Of a stretch of 64,000 nucleotides of DNA, positions 19,815 through 28,690 are shown in pieces. The notes beneath the pieces were generated by a model. That model saw only the letters and a list, made by a program, of their open reading frames with translations. It had not been told where the DNA came from and did no database searches. Position numbers and translations under genes: made by a program. Source of the DNA: Diplonema papillatum (Eukaryota > Euglenozoa > Diplonemea > Diplonemida > Diplonemidae); the NCBI GenBank assembly GCA_030068145.1, contig JAPJBO010000128.1:248001-312000 (forward strand). Reading direction: 5' to 3'. The number at the start of each line of letters is the position of its first letter. The first letter of the stretch is position 1.

Positions 19815-21011
19815 CTAAAGGAGAGAGGTAACCGTCGCGGTGGCCAGCAATCTTGCCATTGCCACAGGGGCGACGTAGCGCAGCGTCGTGTCGGCGATTT
19901 GCTCCGGCGCCTTGTGCTTCGCGAGCCTCGATATCAGCACCACTGGGAACTGCTCGCCCTCGTCGGCCTTGCGAAAAAGGTGGGTCACCGCACCCCTCTT
20001 GATGCTGTGGGCTGTGTACCCCACCATGTTGGGACTTTTCCGCCACTCTGCTATGAGCATCGCTGTCGTCCAAGTTGTGAGTTTCTGGAACGGCAACAAC
20101 GACTTCAGCAACACGTAGATTGCCTGTGTCCAGTCGCCCTTGATGACCGTCCACCTGGAGGGTGTGAACGGCATTGCTCGGCGTCCCTTTGGAAGAGTAA
20201 ACCAGTCGATCACAATCTCGGTGGGGCTGACGAGAAGGAAGTTCGCTGTGGACAACTTTGTCACTTCCTCCCACCGTGAAGCTGACTTCCACGCTATCAA
20301 GGCCGCGAGACACAGCCGAGGTTGCTGGCTGAATGCCCACGCACCCAGAAGATGCTTTTCCATCGGCAATGCCTGCCGTATCGGAACTGCGGCCCCGACA
20401 GCCCGCAGTGCGGCTGCCATGCTCAGCAGAGGCTGGTTGGGCACTCCCATGTGGCGAAACATGCCGGAGAAGCTCTTCGCATACCCTGTCTCCGTATACC
20501 AGTAGCCGCCACAAAAAGGCATGCTGAATCCGGATTGGTCGGAAGGTTGTTGGAAGTGGTCCAAGCTTGAAAGCGCCTCCACAGGTGCCGGCGCTGGGCT
20601 GTTGTTGAATGTGCCCACATCTGTGCCACGAGCTCTTGCAGTCGTGCTGTCGCTACCTCGGTTGTAGTCTTGTTCTCGCCAGTTCTGCGACCCGTCGTAG
20701 GGCTCATGCCTCCAGCAAGATGCTGAAGGACCATACGTCCGAGAAGGGTAGTAGGTTGAGCCTCGACTGGGGCCCCGTTGCCATATGTAGGGCCGAGTTG
20801 ATTGGTGTCGAGAGTGCAGTGGCACGAGCGTGCATTCACAGGCGCGCTTGGAAGCCCGCTTTGTAATACGTTGTAGGGCGTTGAGGCCGTCATGGAACTT
20901 ACGGACTTTCTTTTCACTTTGCCGTTGCTGACGTGGAAGAATTGCATAGTTTTGTTGTTGTTGTTGTTGAATACTGGCGTTGTTGGTTGCAGCCGGAGCG
21001 GACCCAGTCAT
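19815..21011 (-). CDS. V1 tyrosine recombinase, 398 aa
   Basis: Would integrate circular double-stranded cDNA by strand exchange, in place of a DDE integrase. The core carries the catalytic Arg in SASRWEEV, the HxxR box in HSIKRGAV and the nucleophile Tyr in LRYVAP near the end. An N-terminal Gln-rich segment follows MTGSAPAAT. The start ATG overlaps the gag stop as ATGA, so I chose it over the upstream TTG. No stop interrupts the frame. C-terminal pieces of close relatives are at 26693-26891 and 48938-49100. Confidence 0.88.
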   Translation of the reverse strand: MTGSAPAATNNASIQQQQQQNYAILPRQQRQSEKKVRKFHDGLNALQRITKRASKRACECTLVPLHSRHQSTRPYIWQRGPSRGSTYYPSRTYGPSASCWRHEPYDGSQNWREQDYNRGSDSTTARARGTDVGTFNNSPAPAPVEALSSLDHFQQPSDQSGFSMPFCGGYWYTETGYAKSFSGMFRHMGVPNQPLLSMAAALRAVGAAVPIRQALPMEKHLLGAWAFSQQPRLCLAALIAWKSASRWEEVTKLSTANFLLVSPTEIVIDWFTLPKGRRAMPFTPSRWTVIKGDWTQAIYVLLKSLLPFQKLTTWTTAMLIAEWRKSPNMVGYTAHSIKRGAVTHLFRKADEGEQFPVVLISRLAKHKAPEQIADTTLRYVAPVAMARLLATATVTSLL

Positions 21012-22018
21012 TTCGCCCCGGCCGTGGCTTTTCCCTGACTCTTCTTCCAAGCTGGAGTTGAACGCTGCACTTTCTTGTTCATGCGCTGCATGACAACCGC
21101 CGCAGCTTTGTCGACGGTGTTCGTAGGACCTGAAGGGCCCTCACCCTGCTTCGCCAATTCGACCTTCAACTCGCGTCTGGGGACCTTGTACCGCACATAG
21201 TTGTATTGCATGCGGACCAACCTCAACAGATTGTTGCCGGCTTCTCGTTGTGGAGTCCCCTGCCATCCATCGAAGTACGCAACCCCCATCACCCACAATC
21301 GTAGACTGTGAAATGCCTCCTCCAACTGCTCTCCACCTGGCAGATGGGCCATGCCACTCAGGTACCTTGACTCCAGATGGTAGATGAGCCGATGCGGGTC
21401 CGCCCCAATGTCATCAGCCCATTGCACGACATCATCAGCATCCGCCGGAAACACCACCTTCGAGTTGTCCTCTTCTGCTGGCGCCTTGTTGCCTGCCACC
21501 ATTCCACTGCCCTGTGGAGTCAGTTCTTCAAGCTTGTTCAACAAAGCTGTCACTTGCAGCTGCAAGGCCTTGAGTTGCTCATCCTTCAAAGCCGCTTCGC
21601 TTTTCAATCCAGCAATGACATTGACTGCCTGCTCTGTTTGATGCACTGTGGCATCCAGAATGCGGCTGTATGTGTACCCGTCCGCAGGGAGTGGATAGAC
21701 TTGCTCTGGGCCCGTGTGCTGAACCACCCCATGCAGTTCGTTATTTGCTACTGATGCCCGCACTTCATACCGTTCACCACTAGTTGCCAGATGCCCTGCA
21801 TGCAGCTTGTACGGCTCATTGGAACCCACAGGTCTTAGCGAGTACACGACCACCTTTCCGACCAAAACACGACACTGGTCGTGCAATTGCCGTTCTGACA
21901 TGTGCTGTGGAGCTGGAATTCCCGCCTGGCCAGCACTGGCTGATGGTGCAACAGAGCGAGCTCTTTCAGTTTCCGATTCTGACGAAGAGCGAGGTGGTTC
22001 AGGAGAAGCTGCTAACAT
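21008..22018 (-). CDS. V1 gag-like protein, 336 aa
   Basis: First ORF of V1. There is no zinc knuckle. The N terminus is Ser/Glu-rich (EPPRSSSESETERA). A helical stretch near the middle (about 21520-21660) looks like a coiled coil, and the basic C terminus contains KKVQRSTPAWKKSQGK. Function is assigned from position upstream of YR and RT, not from a recognised domain. The frame stays open upstream into a MITE, but the ATG at 22018 is the first that belongs to V1. The stop TGA is part of ATGA shared with the YR start. Confidence 0.75.
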   Translation of the reverse strand: MLAASPEPPRSSSESETERARSVAPSASAGQAGIPAPQHMSERQLHDQCRVLVGKVVVYSLRPVGSNEPYKLHAGHLATSGERYEVRASVANNELHGVVQHTGPEQVYPLPADGYTYSRILDATVHQTEQAVNVIAGLKSEAALKDEQLKALQLQVTALLNKLEELTPQGSGMVAGNKAPAEEDNSKVVFPADADDVVQWADDIGADPHRLIYHLESRYLSGMAHLPGGEQLEEAFHSLRLWVMGVAYFDGWQGTPQREAGNNLLRLVRMQYNYVRYKVPRRELKVELAKQGEGPSGPTNTVDKAAAVVMQRMNKKVQRSTPAWKKSQGKATAGAK

Positions 22019-22134
22019 CTTCAAACTTTCGGTTTTCACCCCTTCACCGCCCTCCTGGATCACGGTTCGTTGAAAAGTGACACTGGAGTGGCAATCTTCG
22101 GGTCGTTGATTCCCCAGATGAATCTGCAGGGTCA

Positions 22135-22315
22135 GAACCTTGTGTCTTTTTGGAAATGGCCAAAATTTTATTTCCAGAAAAAACATGGGTTTTTTGAATT
22201 TAAAATTTTGGAACAAACTCTGTGGTAATTTTTGCGGAAGTTGAGCAATTTTTTTTGGGGTCCATCGGCCCCACAGGAGCGTTTTTAAAAAGACACAATG
22301 TTCTGACCCTGCATG
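22135..22315. mobile_element. MITE copy, left end lost to V1
   Basis: Shortened variant copy (TGCAGGGTCAGAACC onward). The right flank is ATAC. Its first bases merge with the V1 5' end (GAATCTGCA), so V1 and this MITE meet without spacing. Confidence 0.8.
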
Positions 22316-22350
22316 ATACCAGACGGGAATTCTTCTTCGCGCGGCTGGTA

Positions 22351-22556
22351 GGGTCAAAACCTTGTGTCTTTTTGGAAATGGCCAAAAAAAAATTTCAGGA
22401 AAAAAAATGGGGTTTTTGAATTTTGAAAGTTTGGAACAAACTCTGCAGTAATTTTTGAGGAAGTTGAACAAAAATTTTTTTTTCCAAAATTTTTTTTAGG
22501 GCTCCATCGGCCCCGCGGGAGCGTTTTAAAAAGACACAAGGTTTTGACCCTGCATG
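22351..22556. mobile_element. MITE copy with left end deleted
   Basis: Lacks the first ACATGCA. The right flank GTAA matches the residual GTA on the left. Confidence 0.85.
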
Positions 22557-22680
22557 GTAAAGATAAACGGGGAAAACGGGAAACCAGAAAGGTTAACTAA
22601 GCGGCCAGACAGGGCGAAAAAGACCTTAACGAACCTACAGGGCGGGATGGGTGATCGAAGTGTACGGGAGGGGTGTGTAA

Positions 22681-22889
22681 CATGCAGGGTCAAAACCTTG
22701 TGTCTTTTTGAAAATGGCAAAAAAAAATTCCGGAAAAAAATTGGGTTTTTTGAATTTTAAAAGTTTGGAACAAACTCTGCAGTAATTTTTGAGGAAGTTG
22801 AGCGAATTTTTTTTTTCCAAAAAAAAATTTCGGGCTCCATCGGCCCTGCGGGAGCGTTTTAAAAAGACACAAGGTTTTGACCCTGCATG
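22681..22889. mobile_element. MITE copy
   Basis: 209 bp, flanked by GTAA on both sides, between the direct repeats of the V4-type remnant. Confidence 0.92.
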
Positions 22890-23049
22890 GTAACCTGTGG
22901 TGCGATACAGAATTCCCTCAGTTAAACTACGAGAATTCTTCTTCGCGCGGCTGGTGTAAAGATAAACGGGGAAAACGGGAAACCAGAAAGGTTAACTAAG
23001 CGAAGGGGATGAACGTCTCGGCCAGACAGGGCGAAAAAGACCTTCTGCG

Positions 23050-23606
23050 CGCGAACGAGAACGAACCCCATCGCGTGTAAAAAACTTCCATAACGCCTGT
23101 CTAACCATCATCTTTCCATTTCTGGAAGAGAGCTGCTCAGGGGACATGCGGGAAGGCAAGTCAGCTATATCATGCAGGGTCAGAACCTTGTGTCTTTTTA
23201 AAACGCTCCCGCAGGGCCGATTTTTGGAAAAAAAGAAATTTGCTCAATTTCCTCAAAAATTACTGCAGAGTTTGTTCCAAACTTTTAAAATTCAAAAAAC
23301 CCAATTTTTTTCTGGAATTTTTTTTTTTGCCATTTTCAAATAGACACAAGGTTTTGACCCTGCATGATATTCGCTGCAGAGCGCACCCACGACACTGTAA
23401 ATTGTGTGTCAAATTCTGACAAGCGTGTCAACGCTGCCACGATTGCTTCGTTCAAAGGCTTTGAGGCCACGCATGCGCCCTTCCTTGCCACCTATTCCTT
23501 GCACGGCCGAGGTTTTGCGGCTGTCAGCAGGCTCCTGAAGAATTCTCTGCAACTGCATCCGAATTCTTCAATCGCAAAACGTTGCATGTTCTCCTCCTCA
23601 TTGTAT
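23050..23606 (-). pseudogene. RNase H C-terminal fragment of a further V-type family
   Basis: On the minus strand the frame has VARKGACVASKPLNEAIV and then WVRSAANI, interrupted by the MITE at 23171. It continues as ADLPSRMSPEQL. The pattern follows V2 (VARKKQCVKSRLLNDSVV, WVKSASNPADLPSR) but is clearly diverged, so it is a separate family. A stop codon lies at the start of the conserved piece. Confidence 0.6.
23171..23366. mobile_element. MITE copy, internally shortened
   Basis: 196 bp, flanked by ATAT on both sides. About 16 bp around GGAGCCCTA are missing. Confidence 0.92.
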
Positions 23607-23797
23607 CATGCAGAGTCAAAACCTTGTGTCTTTTTAAAACGCTCCTGCGGGGCCGATGGAGCCCTGAAATTTTTTTTGGAAAAAAGATTTTTTGCTCAAC
23701 TTCCTCAAAAATTACTGCAGAGTTTGTTCCAAATTTTTAAAATTCAAAAAACCCATTTTTTTTCCGGATTTTTTTTTTTTGCCATTTTCAAAAAGAT
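23607..23797. mobile_element. Left part of a MITE split by hAT2
   Basis: Resumes at 27255-27283. The outer flanks are GTAT on both sides. AAAAAGAT at 23790-23797 is repeated at 27255-27262. Confidence 0.92.
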
Positions 23798-24613
23798 CAG
23801 GGGTTTATACGGGGCTTCGAAAAAATCCTGAGTTCCGGTCTGGGCGTGTTTTTTTTTTTTTGCTGCAACTGCATGCTGTATGCCACCTTTGCCTCGTTTT
23901 GATCAGCTTCATCAAACTGAACAGTCTTTCAACCGATGCCGTTCCGAGAGGTGTCGAAAGGGCCGCGTTCATGAGGAGGCTTGTGCACGGGTACAGAGAG
24001 GTCAGTGTGACATCCATGAGAAACAGCTTTAGGGCTGCGGTATAGCTGTAGCGAGTCAGTGTGTTTGCAACAGTTTTGAGCTCCTCGAGAACAGATCTGT
24101 GCTCGTCGTCGGCTCGGGGAAAAACCTCATTCCTGAAATCTGCAATGAAGCGGGCATTGAGCAAGGGAGGAGAACGTGCGGATCTGCCTTCCTGGGTTGG
24201 TCGGACCTTTTCCTCGCCGTAATGGGCGACAAGAATATCAACAAGTCTGACCGCCTCAGGTTGGTTTCCAGCCACAGGCCCACTCAGGTCAAAAAGGCTG
24301 AATCCCTCCATGACACCCAGGTTGCTCTTCAAACCCGAACGAAGGTCAGAGATTAGCCCGTTAACGTAGGGCGTGGCCACTTCGGCATGTTAGGCCTGGA
24401 CTGTCTGGGGTGTCACGCGGGTAAAGCCTGCTAAACCTTCAGTTGCGCGGTTTATCACGACATCGCAAAGGAAGTAGGTCGGGTGATTTTCGTGCAGAAA
24501 GTCGTGCAGGGAGTTGGCCTTCTCAACTTCTGAGTACGACTCCTTTGTCCACCGCTCGTACTCCGTGTTTGTCCCCTCTTTCGGGACGTTGGTCTGCCGT
24601 CCTGTTTGCCGAG

Positions 24614-25011
24614 GAATCATCTCTCCTGCTATTCTAGCCGCGTCATAAACTCGAAAGGGAAGAGAAATGCGAAGCAACAGGCTGGTAAACACAATAACAA
24701 ACGAAGTGGAATAACGAGAAAGCCTTGCGAACAACAAGGTCGCAGGGGGAGGGAGGGCGGGTTCTTTAAACGCTTTACGTTTCACCCACCACAACCACTA
24801 CCCCTGGATCATGGTGTATGCTTGGAAAGTCACACCAGTGCGGCCATATTCGGGTCGTTGATTCCTCCGATAAATCAGCAGAATCATCTCTCCTGCTATT
24901 CTAGCCGCGTCATAAACTCGAAAGGGAAGAGAAATGCGAAGCAACGGGCTGGTAAACACAATAACAAACGAAGTGGAATAACGAGAAAGCCTTGCGAACA
25001 ACAAGGTCGCA
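24614..25011. repeat. V2 B2-A2-B1 repeat block
   Basis: B2 (24614-24744) and B1 (24881-25011) begin GAATCATCTCTCCTGC and differ at very few positions. A2 (24745-24880) lies between them and matches A1 at 26899-27034, which includes GGGAGGGAGGGCGGG and CGGGTCGTTGATTCC. Confidence 0.92.
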
Positions 25012-25022
25012 TCCCGCCTCCA

Positions 25023-26891
25023 CTACGCCGGTCCTGTGAGAAAGCTCCACACCGCAAGTGTAACCTTCTCCTTGTTTTCCTTTGTCATCCTCGTTGGAGG
25101 AATCCGTGATGGCAAGTCGGCGGGATTGGATGCTGACTTTACCCACTCGAGTGAGAATGCACATCTTCGGTCTTGCAAATACTGCAGGGCCCCAACGACG
25201 GAGTCGTTCAGGAGCCTGCTCTTCACGCACTGCTTCTTTCTTGCTACACCAGCAACTGTGGTGTTGTCGACGAAAACACTAATAAACTTACCGGACGCTC
25301 CGGCTGGCAGCATCTGTAAAACACAGAACAATGCTCGAGCTTCCAACTCGTTGATGTGGCGCGTCTTGTAGAAGTGCGACCACTCTTCACCGTGCACAAA
25401 GACTTCGTTCGTACACCTGTTGACAATGACGCCTCCCCATCCTTTCAGGCTGGCGTCCACGAATACCGTGAATGTAGCCGGTTTGGATGCACCCGAGATA
25501 CACCTTTCCTGTTGGGCCCGGTGGAGCCATTCCTGCAACTCGGCTGCAACTGAGGGGGGAACAGAAACACTTGTTGACGGCATCTTTGTGCCTCGGTTTA
25601 GGTGATTCACCACCCTCCGCAGAAACTTTAGGGCGAACCAATATGTTCCTGGGAACACACCAGAAATAGCAGACGCATGAAGCAGCCTGCCTGCCAACGA
25701 TTCCAGCTCTTCTGCCGGAAGTCGCCCCCACACATTCACTGCCTCGAGTTTGCTCCGGATCTTTGTCGAAGGCCGTACAACTGACCTTTCATGATCCCAC
25801 TCTACTCCCAGAAACACGTACCGTTTCACACAAGTTTGTGAATCTTCGGGTTTCCATGTGAGATCACAATGCTCAGCAGTTTTGTCCAATCGGGCTGATT
25901 CCCGGATGACAGCGTTAGATCGCCCGGTGTATCGGATATTATCTATCCACACATGGACAGTCACACCTTTCGCCGCAAAAGCTGGCTTCACATACACAGG
26001 ATCACCTGCCGCTACAGCAGCCAGAGTGTGCATCAGCTCGGGTGCACAACAATGGCCCATGGGGAGACGGTTTAAACTCCACCAGTTCCCTGAAGAGTCA
26101 GAAAAACGGAAAAGGTGTCGACTCTCGACTGGCACCTCTATCGCATAGAACCCGGTTTTGAAGTCTCGGGTTGTGCCGCATTCACTTTGTACTGCTGACA
26201 AGTAATGTGAGACATGCCCTATTGGGACATTGGCTTCGTAGCCTTGACTACAGAGCACATCGTTCGCATCCCGGGTCCACAAGATGAACCTCTGTCTGAG
26301 GCCGCTCTCTTTCTCTTCGATGACAGTGAAAGGAACGTTCTGCGAGACTCCGGGCCCGTCGGCGTGTGATGTGATTCCGTGTTCGAACAATGCAGTCGCA
26401 TGTGATGCAGTTAGCATTGACGGTCGGTTTGACTTAGGTTTCATAGCGCACTTGGTGCTCGGCGGGAAAAAGGTTAAGCGCCACACCTCATCAAACCTAC
26501 GGAGCGCCGAAGGTGACATCCTCTCCCTCATCATCTCTATGTTCATGGGTGGAACACGCGAAACATGAAGAGGTGAATCCCTCTCCGTTTGAGACGCAGG
26601 CAGTCTTGTTTGTTTGGTCCGCCTTGTAACCGAGAACCTGTTTTGGCGATTTTGAAGAATGGGCTGGAAAGTGAGAGACGAAAGATACGCATTCACAGCA
26701 GCACGGTCACCTTGTCGGTCGCCAACATCCGTGCCGTCGCCAGAGGGTCTCCGCCGTACCGCAGGGTCACCTCTGCAAGTCCTTCTTTTACCTTGTGCTT
26801 TGCAAGACGAGATATCAAGACTTCGGGGATTTGGTGCCCTTCGACAATCCTCTGGATCGCATGGGTGACTGCCCCCCTCTTGATGCTGTGC
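25023..26891 (-). CDS. V2 reverse transcriptase/RNase H
   Basis: Copies element RNA into cDNA. Motif A is DFKTGFYAIEVP, motif B is LPMGHCCAPELMHT and motif C is HVWIDNIRYTG, with WIDN (25949-25938) in place of YxDD. RNase H follows with FVDASLKGWGG, INELEARAL, FVDNTTVAG and NPADLPSR. The frame is open from the A1 boundary with no stop. Similarity with V1 begins upstream of the first ATG of the frame (the Met of PPMNIEMM), and this frame overlaps the YR stump in the -1 phase. Translation through a shift from YR is therefore more likely than a separate start. The long N-terminal part inside the YR overlap is probably not real protein. Confidence 0.85.
   Translation of the reverse strand, partial: AQHQEGGSHPCDPEDCRRAPNPRSLDISSCKAQGKRRTCRGDPAVRRRPSGDGTDVGDRQGDRAAVNAYLSSLTFQPILQNRQNRFSVTRRTKQTRLPASQTERDSPLHVSRVPPMNIEMMRERMSPSALRRFDEVWRLTFFPPSTKCAMKPKSNRPSMLTASHATALFEHGITSHADGPGVSQNVPFTVIEEKESGLRQRFILWTRDANDVLCSQGYEANVPIGHVSHYLSAVQSECGTTRDFKTGFYAIEVPVESRHLFRFSDSSGNWWSLNRLPMGHCCAPELMHTLAAVAAGDPVYVKPAFAAKGVTVHVWIDNIRYTGRSNAVIRESARLDKTAEHCDLTWKPEDSQTCVKRYVFLGVEWDHERSVVRPSTKIRSKLEAVNVWGRLPAEELESLAGRLLHASAISGVFPGTYWFALKFLRRVVNHLNRGTKMPSTSVSVPPSVAAELQEWLHRAQQERCISGASKPATFTVFVDASLKGWGGVIVNRCTNEVFVHGEEWSHFYKTRHINELEARALFCVLQMLPAGASGKFISVFVDNTTVAGVARKKQCVKSRLLNDSVVGALQYLQDRRCAFSLEWVKSASNPADLPSRIPPTRMTKENKEKVTLAVWSFLTGPA
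26693..26891 (-). pseudogene. V2 tyrosine recombinase C-terminal stump
   Basis: About 65 codons starting at HSIKRGAVTHAI and containing LISRLAKHK and LRYGGDPLA. They align with the last 65 codons of the V1 YR and end at a TGA at 26695-26693. The Arg-containing part is deleted up to the A1 repeat. The HxxR box and catalytic Tyr are kept. Confidence 0.82.
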
Positions 26892-26898
26892 GGTCGCA

Positions 26899-27034
26899 GG
26901 GGGAGGGAGGGCGGGTTCTTTAAACGCTTTACGTTTCACCCACCACAACCACTACCCCTGGATCATGGTGTATGCTTGGAAAGTCACACCAGTGCGGCCA
27001 TATTCGGGTCGTTGATTCCTCCGATAAATCAGCA
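26899..27034. repeat. V2 A1 repeat (5' end of V2)
   Basis: 136-bp copy of 24745-24880, forming the outer 5' boundary of V2 inside hAT2. Confidence 0.9.
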
Positions 27035-27254
27035 ATGCGAGCCCGAACATGCTTGCGATGTCCCGGGGAATCCCCTCCTTCTTTGGATCCACACGCTGTA
27101 GCTTCTTTGGTGGCATACTGGCCCTCCCGTTACCGCTCCCACCCGGTAAGCCCCAACCCGAACGCTATGTGGTTTTTTTTTTTTTTTTCCCCAGACCGGA
27201 AGAATTTGAGTTCCGGTCTCTCAGACCGCTAAACTAAGCCCGTATAATCCCCTG

Positions 27255-27283
27255 AAAAAGATACAAGGTTTTGACCCTGCATG
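27255..27283. mobile_element. Right end of the MITE split by hAT2
   Basis: AAAAAGAT plus the last 21 bases of the MITE, then the flank GTAT. Confidence 0.9.
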
Positions 27284-27510
27284 GTATTCCATGTCAACGA
27301 GCTGTGTTGCAAAACCATGCGGCAAAAAATCCGCTGGCAGTGTCGGAACCTCGATAAAGAATGCGTGTGGCATTGTGCTCACCGCAGCCGTGGTTGGCAC
27401 TTTGCCCGAATTTGCTCCTTCCAGAGGATATCGAGAGGCAGATGGGTTCTGCTCCGCCGAAAGGCACGCTGTGTAGCATCCGAAGCAGAATACTTCTGGG
27501 GTGTGCATAG
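27284..27510 (-). other. Unassigned open segment upstream of the 23050 fragment
   Basis: With the MITE and hAT2 removed, the minus frame here (FFIEVPTLPADFLPHGF and neighbours) runs on into 23606. I do not recognise it. It may be the N-terminal part of the RNase H region of the diverged V-type family, or an unrelated ORF. Confidence 0.3.
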
Positions 27511-27718
27511 CATGCAGGGTCAAAACCTTGTGTCTTTTTGGAAATGGCAAAAAAAAACTTCCAGAAAAAAAATGGGTTTTTTGAATTTTAAAAATTTGGA
27601 ACAAACTCTGCAGTAATTTTTGAGGAAGTTGAGCAATTTTTTTTTTTCAAAAAAAATTTTAGGGCTCCATCGCCCCGCGGGAGCGTTTTAAAAAGACACA
27701 AGGTTTTGACCCTGCATG
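27511..27718. mobile_element. MITE copy
   Basis: 208 bp, flanked by ATAG on both sides. Confidence 0.92.
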
Positions 27719-28690
27719 ATAGACAGGAGCGTTCACAACAAGCATCCAATTCGGACAGCTTGAAGACGCTGTCCAAGTAGTCGTTTTGGAACCTTGCACC
27801 TTGCCGTCGTAGTTGTTGCTGCAGTCGTAGTCGTGTGCACTTCCTCCGCGTGGCACCACACTCCTGGAGGCTTCGGGGCCCCTCGGGTGGGGCGGGGCCC
27901 GGACGGGGGCCTCCGGACGGGGGCCCGGGAGGGGATCCCAGGAGGGGGCCCGCCGAGGGGGGGGCGCCACTTCAAACAGATGAATCCTCTTGTACCAGTC
28001 TCTTCTTCACTTCGGGCTGAGGAAACGAAGCAACCTTTCTCCAGGTTTTCGCACTGCAGATTTTGCAGCATCCCTGTTCTTCAGTACCTGCCATCCCAGT
28101 TCTGAAGTGCGCTCATAGGGGATGGCAATATGCCTGGTGAAGTGAAGTGCAAAAGGAGGGGCCATGGGGGACAACCTTTTTGGGATCCGAGGTCGTATTC
28201 TGACGATTTCGTGACCGATCTTTCCATTCCGTGTCTTCTCGGGAGCAACATGCACATCACACGTACCACACGCACTCCCTCCATCTAAATATAATTATAT
28301 CGGGTTGAACGCGTCCAAGGGGGGTCATCTTTTTTTTCTAAACCCTCGGGAACAGAGAGACCGGGGACACCTGCGCTCATAGCATCAAAATGCAAGAGAA
28401 ACCCAGCGGTATCGCACACGCTCAAGGCTACGAAAAAGAATAAGCAAAGTAAGCGAGGAACTTAATTTCATCATCCACGGCTGCCTCGTGCAGCTAGAGA
28501 ACCCCGACTGTGGAGGACAACAAACAGTCAAATAAGGTTTTTTAAAAATAAATTTTTTTATCACAACTTACGACTGTAAGAATAACATCGAACAATAACC
28601 TACGCTACTTCCACTTCTTCGAGCCAACGAGCCTTCATGCGAACAGCGCAAGCGTAACCTCTGTCACTCAAACCCTCCAACCACCCCCCC
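27719..28690. other. GC-rich unique region without a supported gene
   Basis: Positions 27860-27980 are very G-rich on the plus strand (GGGGCCC words). Open minus-strand stretches at 27733-28255 show no motif and no repeat, and their composition explains them. Positions 28300-28690 hold nothing recognisable. Confidence 0.5.

Larger units (their letters stand above)
2805..22134 (-). mobile_element. V1, VIPER-like tyrosine-recombinase retrotransposon, broken by nested insertions
   Basis: Reading the minus strand, the gene order is gag (22018-21008), YR (21011-19815), then RT/RNase H in pieces from 19601 down to 2805. The pieces align in order with the uninterrupted relative V2 at 25023-26891. 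Gag, YR, RT/RNase H is the order known for VIPER of trypanosomes, whereas DIRS and Ngaro elements carry YR last. The 5' end near 22134 resembles the A repeat of V2 and abuts a MITE. The 3' end lies beyond the GGCGGCGG-type insertion and is not in the window. Confidence 0.85.
22326..23044. repeat. Direct repeat pair of a further YR-retrotransposon family
   Basis: GAATTCTTCTTCGCGCGGCTGG occurs near 22328 and 22931. It is followed in both by AAAGATAAACGGGGAAAACG and the rest of a unit of about 110 bp (22558-22640 and 22957-23044). The left unit is split by the MITE at 22351. The second unit has an 18-bp extra segment, GGGGATGAACGTCTCG. Position just downstream of an RNase H end (minus strand) matches the B1-A2-B2 block of V2. 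Confidence 0.65.
24614..27034 (-). mobile_element. V2, VIPER-like retrotransposon with complete split direct repeats
   Basis: On the minus strand the layout is A1 (27034-26899), a YR C-terminal stump, RT/RNase H, B1 (25011-24881), A2 (24880-24745) and B2 (24744-24614). A repeats are 136 bp and B repeats 131 bp. This is the split-direct-repeat layout known from PAT, Ngaro and VIPER elements. There is no target duplication, as expected for recombinase-mediated insertion. Gag and most of YR are missing between A1 and the YR stump. Confidence 0.9.
23805..27116 (-). pseudogene. hAT2 transposase remnants
   Basis: An N-terminal piece, 27037-27116, starts ATG with MPPKKLQRVDPKK. After V2, pieces at 24390-24613 (ANSLHDFLHENHPTYFLCDV) and 23805-24390 follow. 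The latter ends with the hAT dimerisation signature STPLGTASVERLFSLM. A TAA at about 24388 breaks the frame and the catalytic centre is missing. Related to hAT1 only at the superfamily level. Confidence 0.75.
23798..27254 (-). mobile_element. hAT2, hAT-superfamily element carrying V2
   Basis: Ends CAGGGGTTTATACGGG and CCCGTATAATCCCCTG, with the 8-bp duplication AAAAAGAT. Without V2 only about 1 kb remains, so it is a deletion derivative of an autonomous hAT. Its duplication lies within a MITE arm. Confidence 0.92.
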
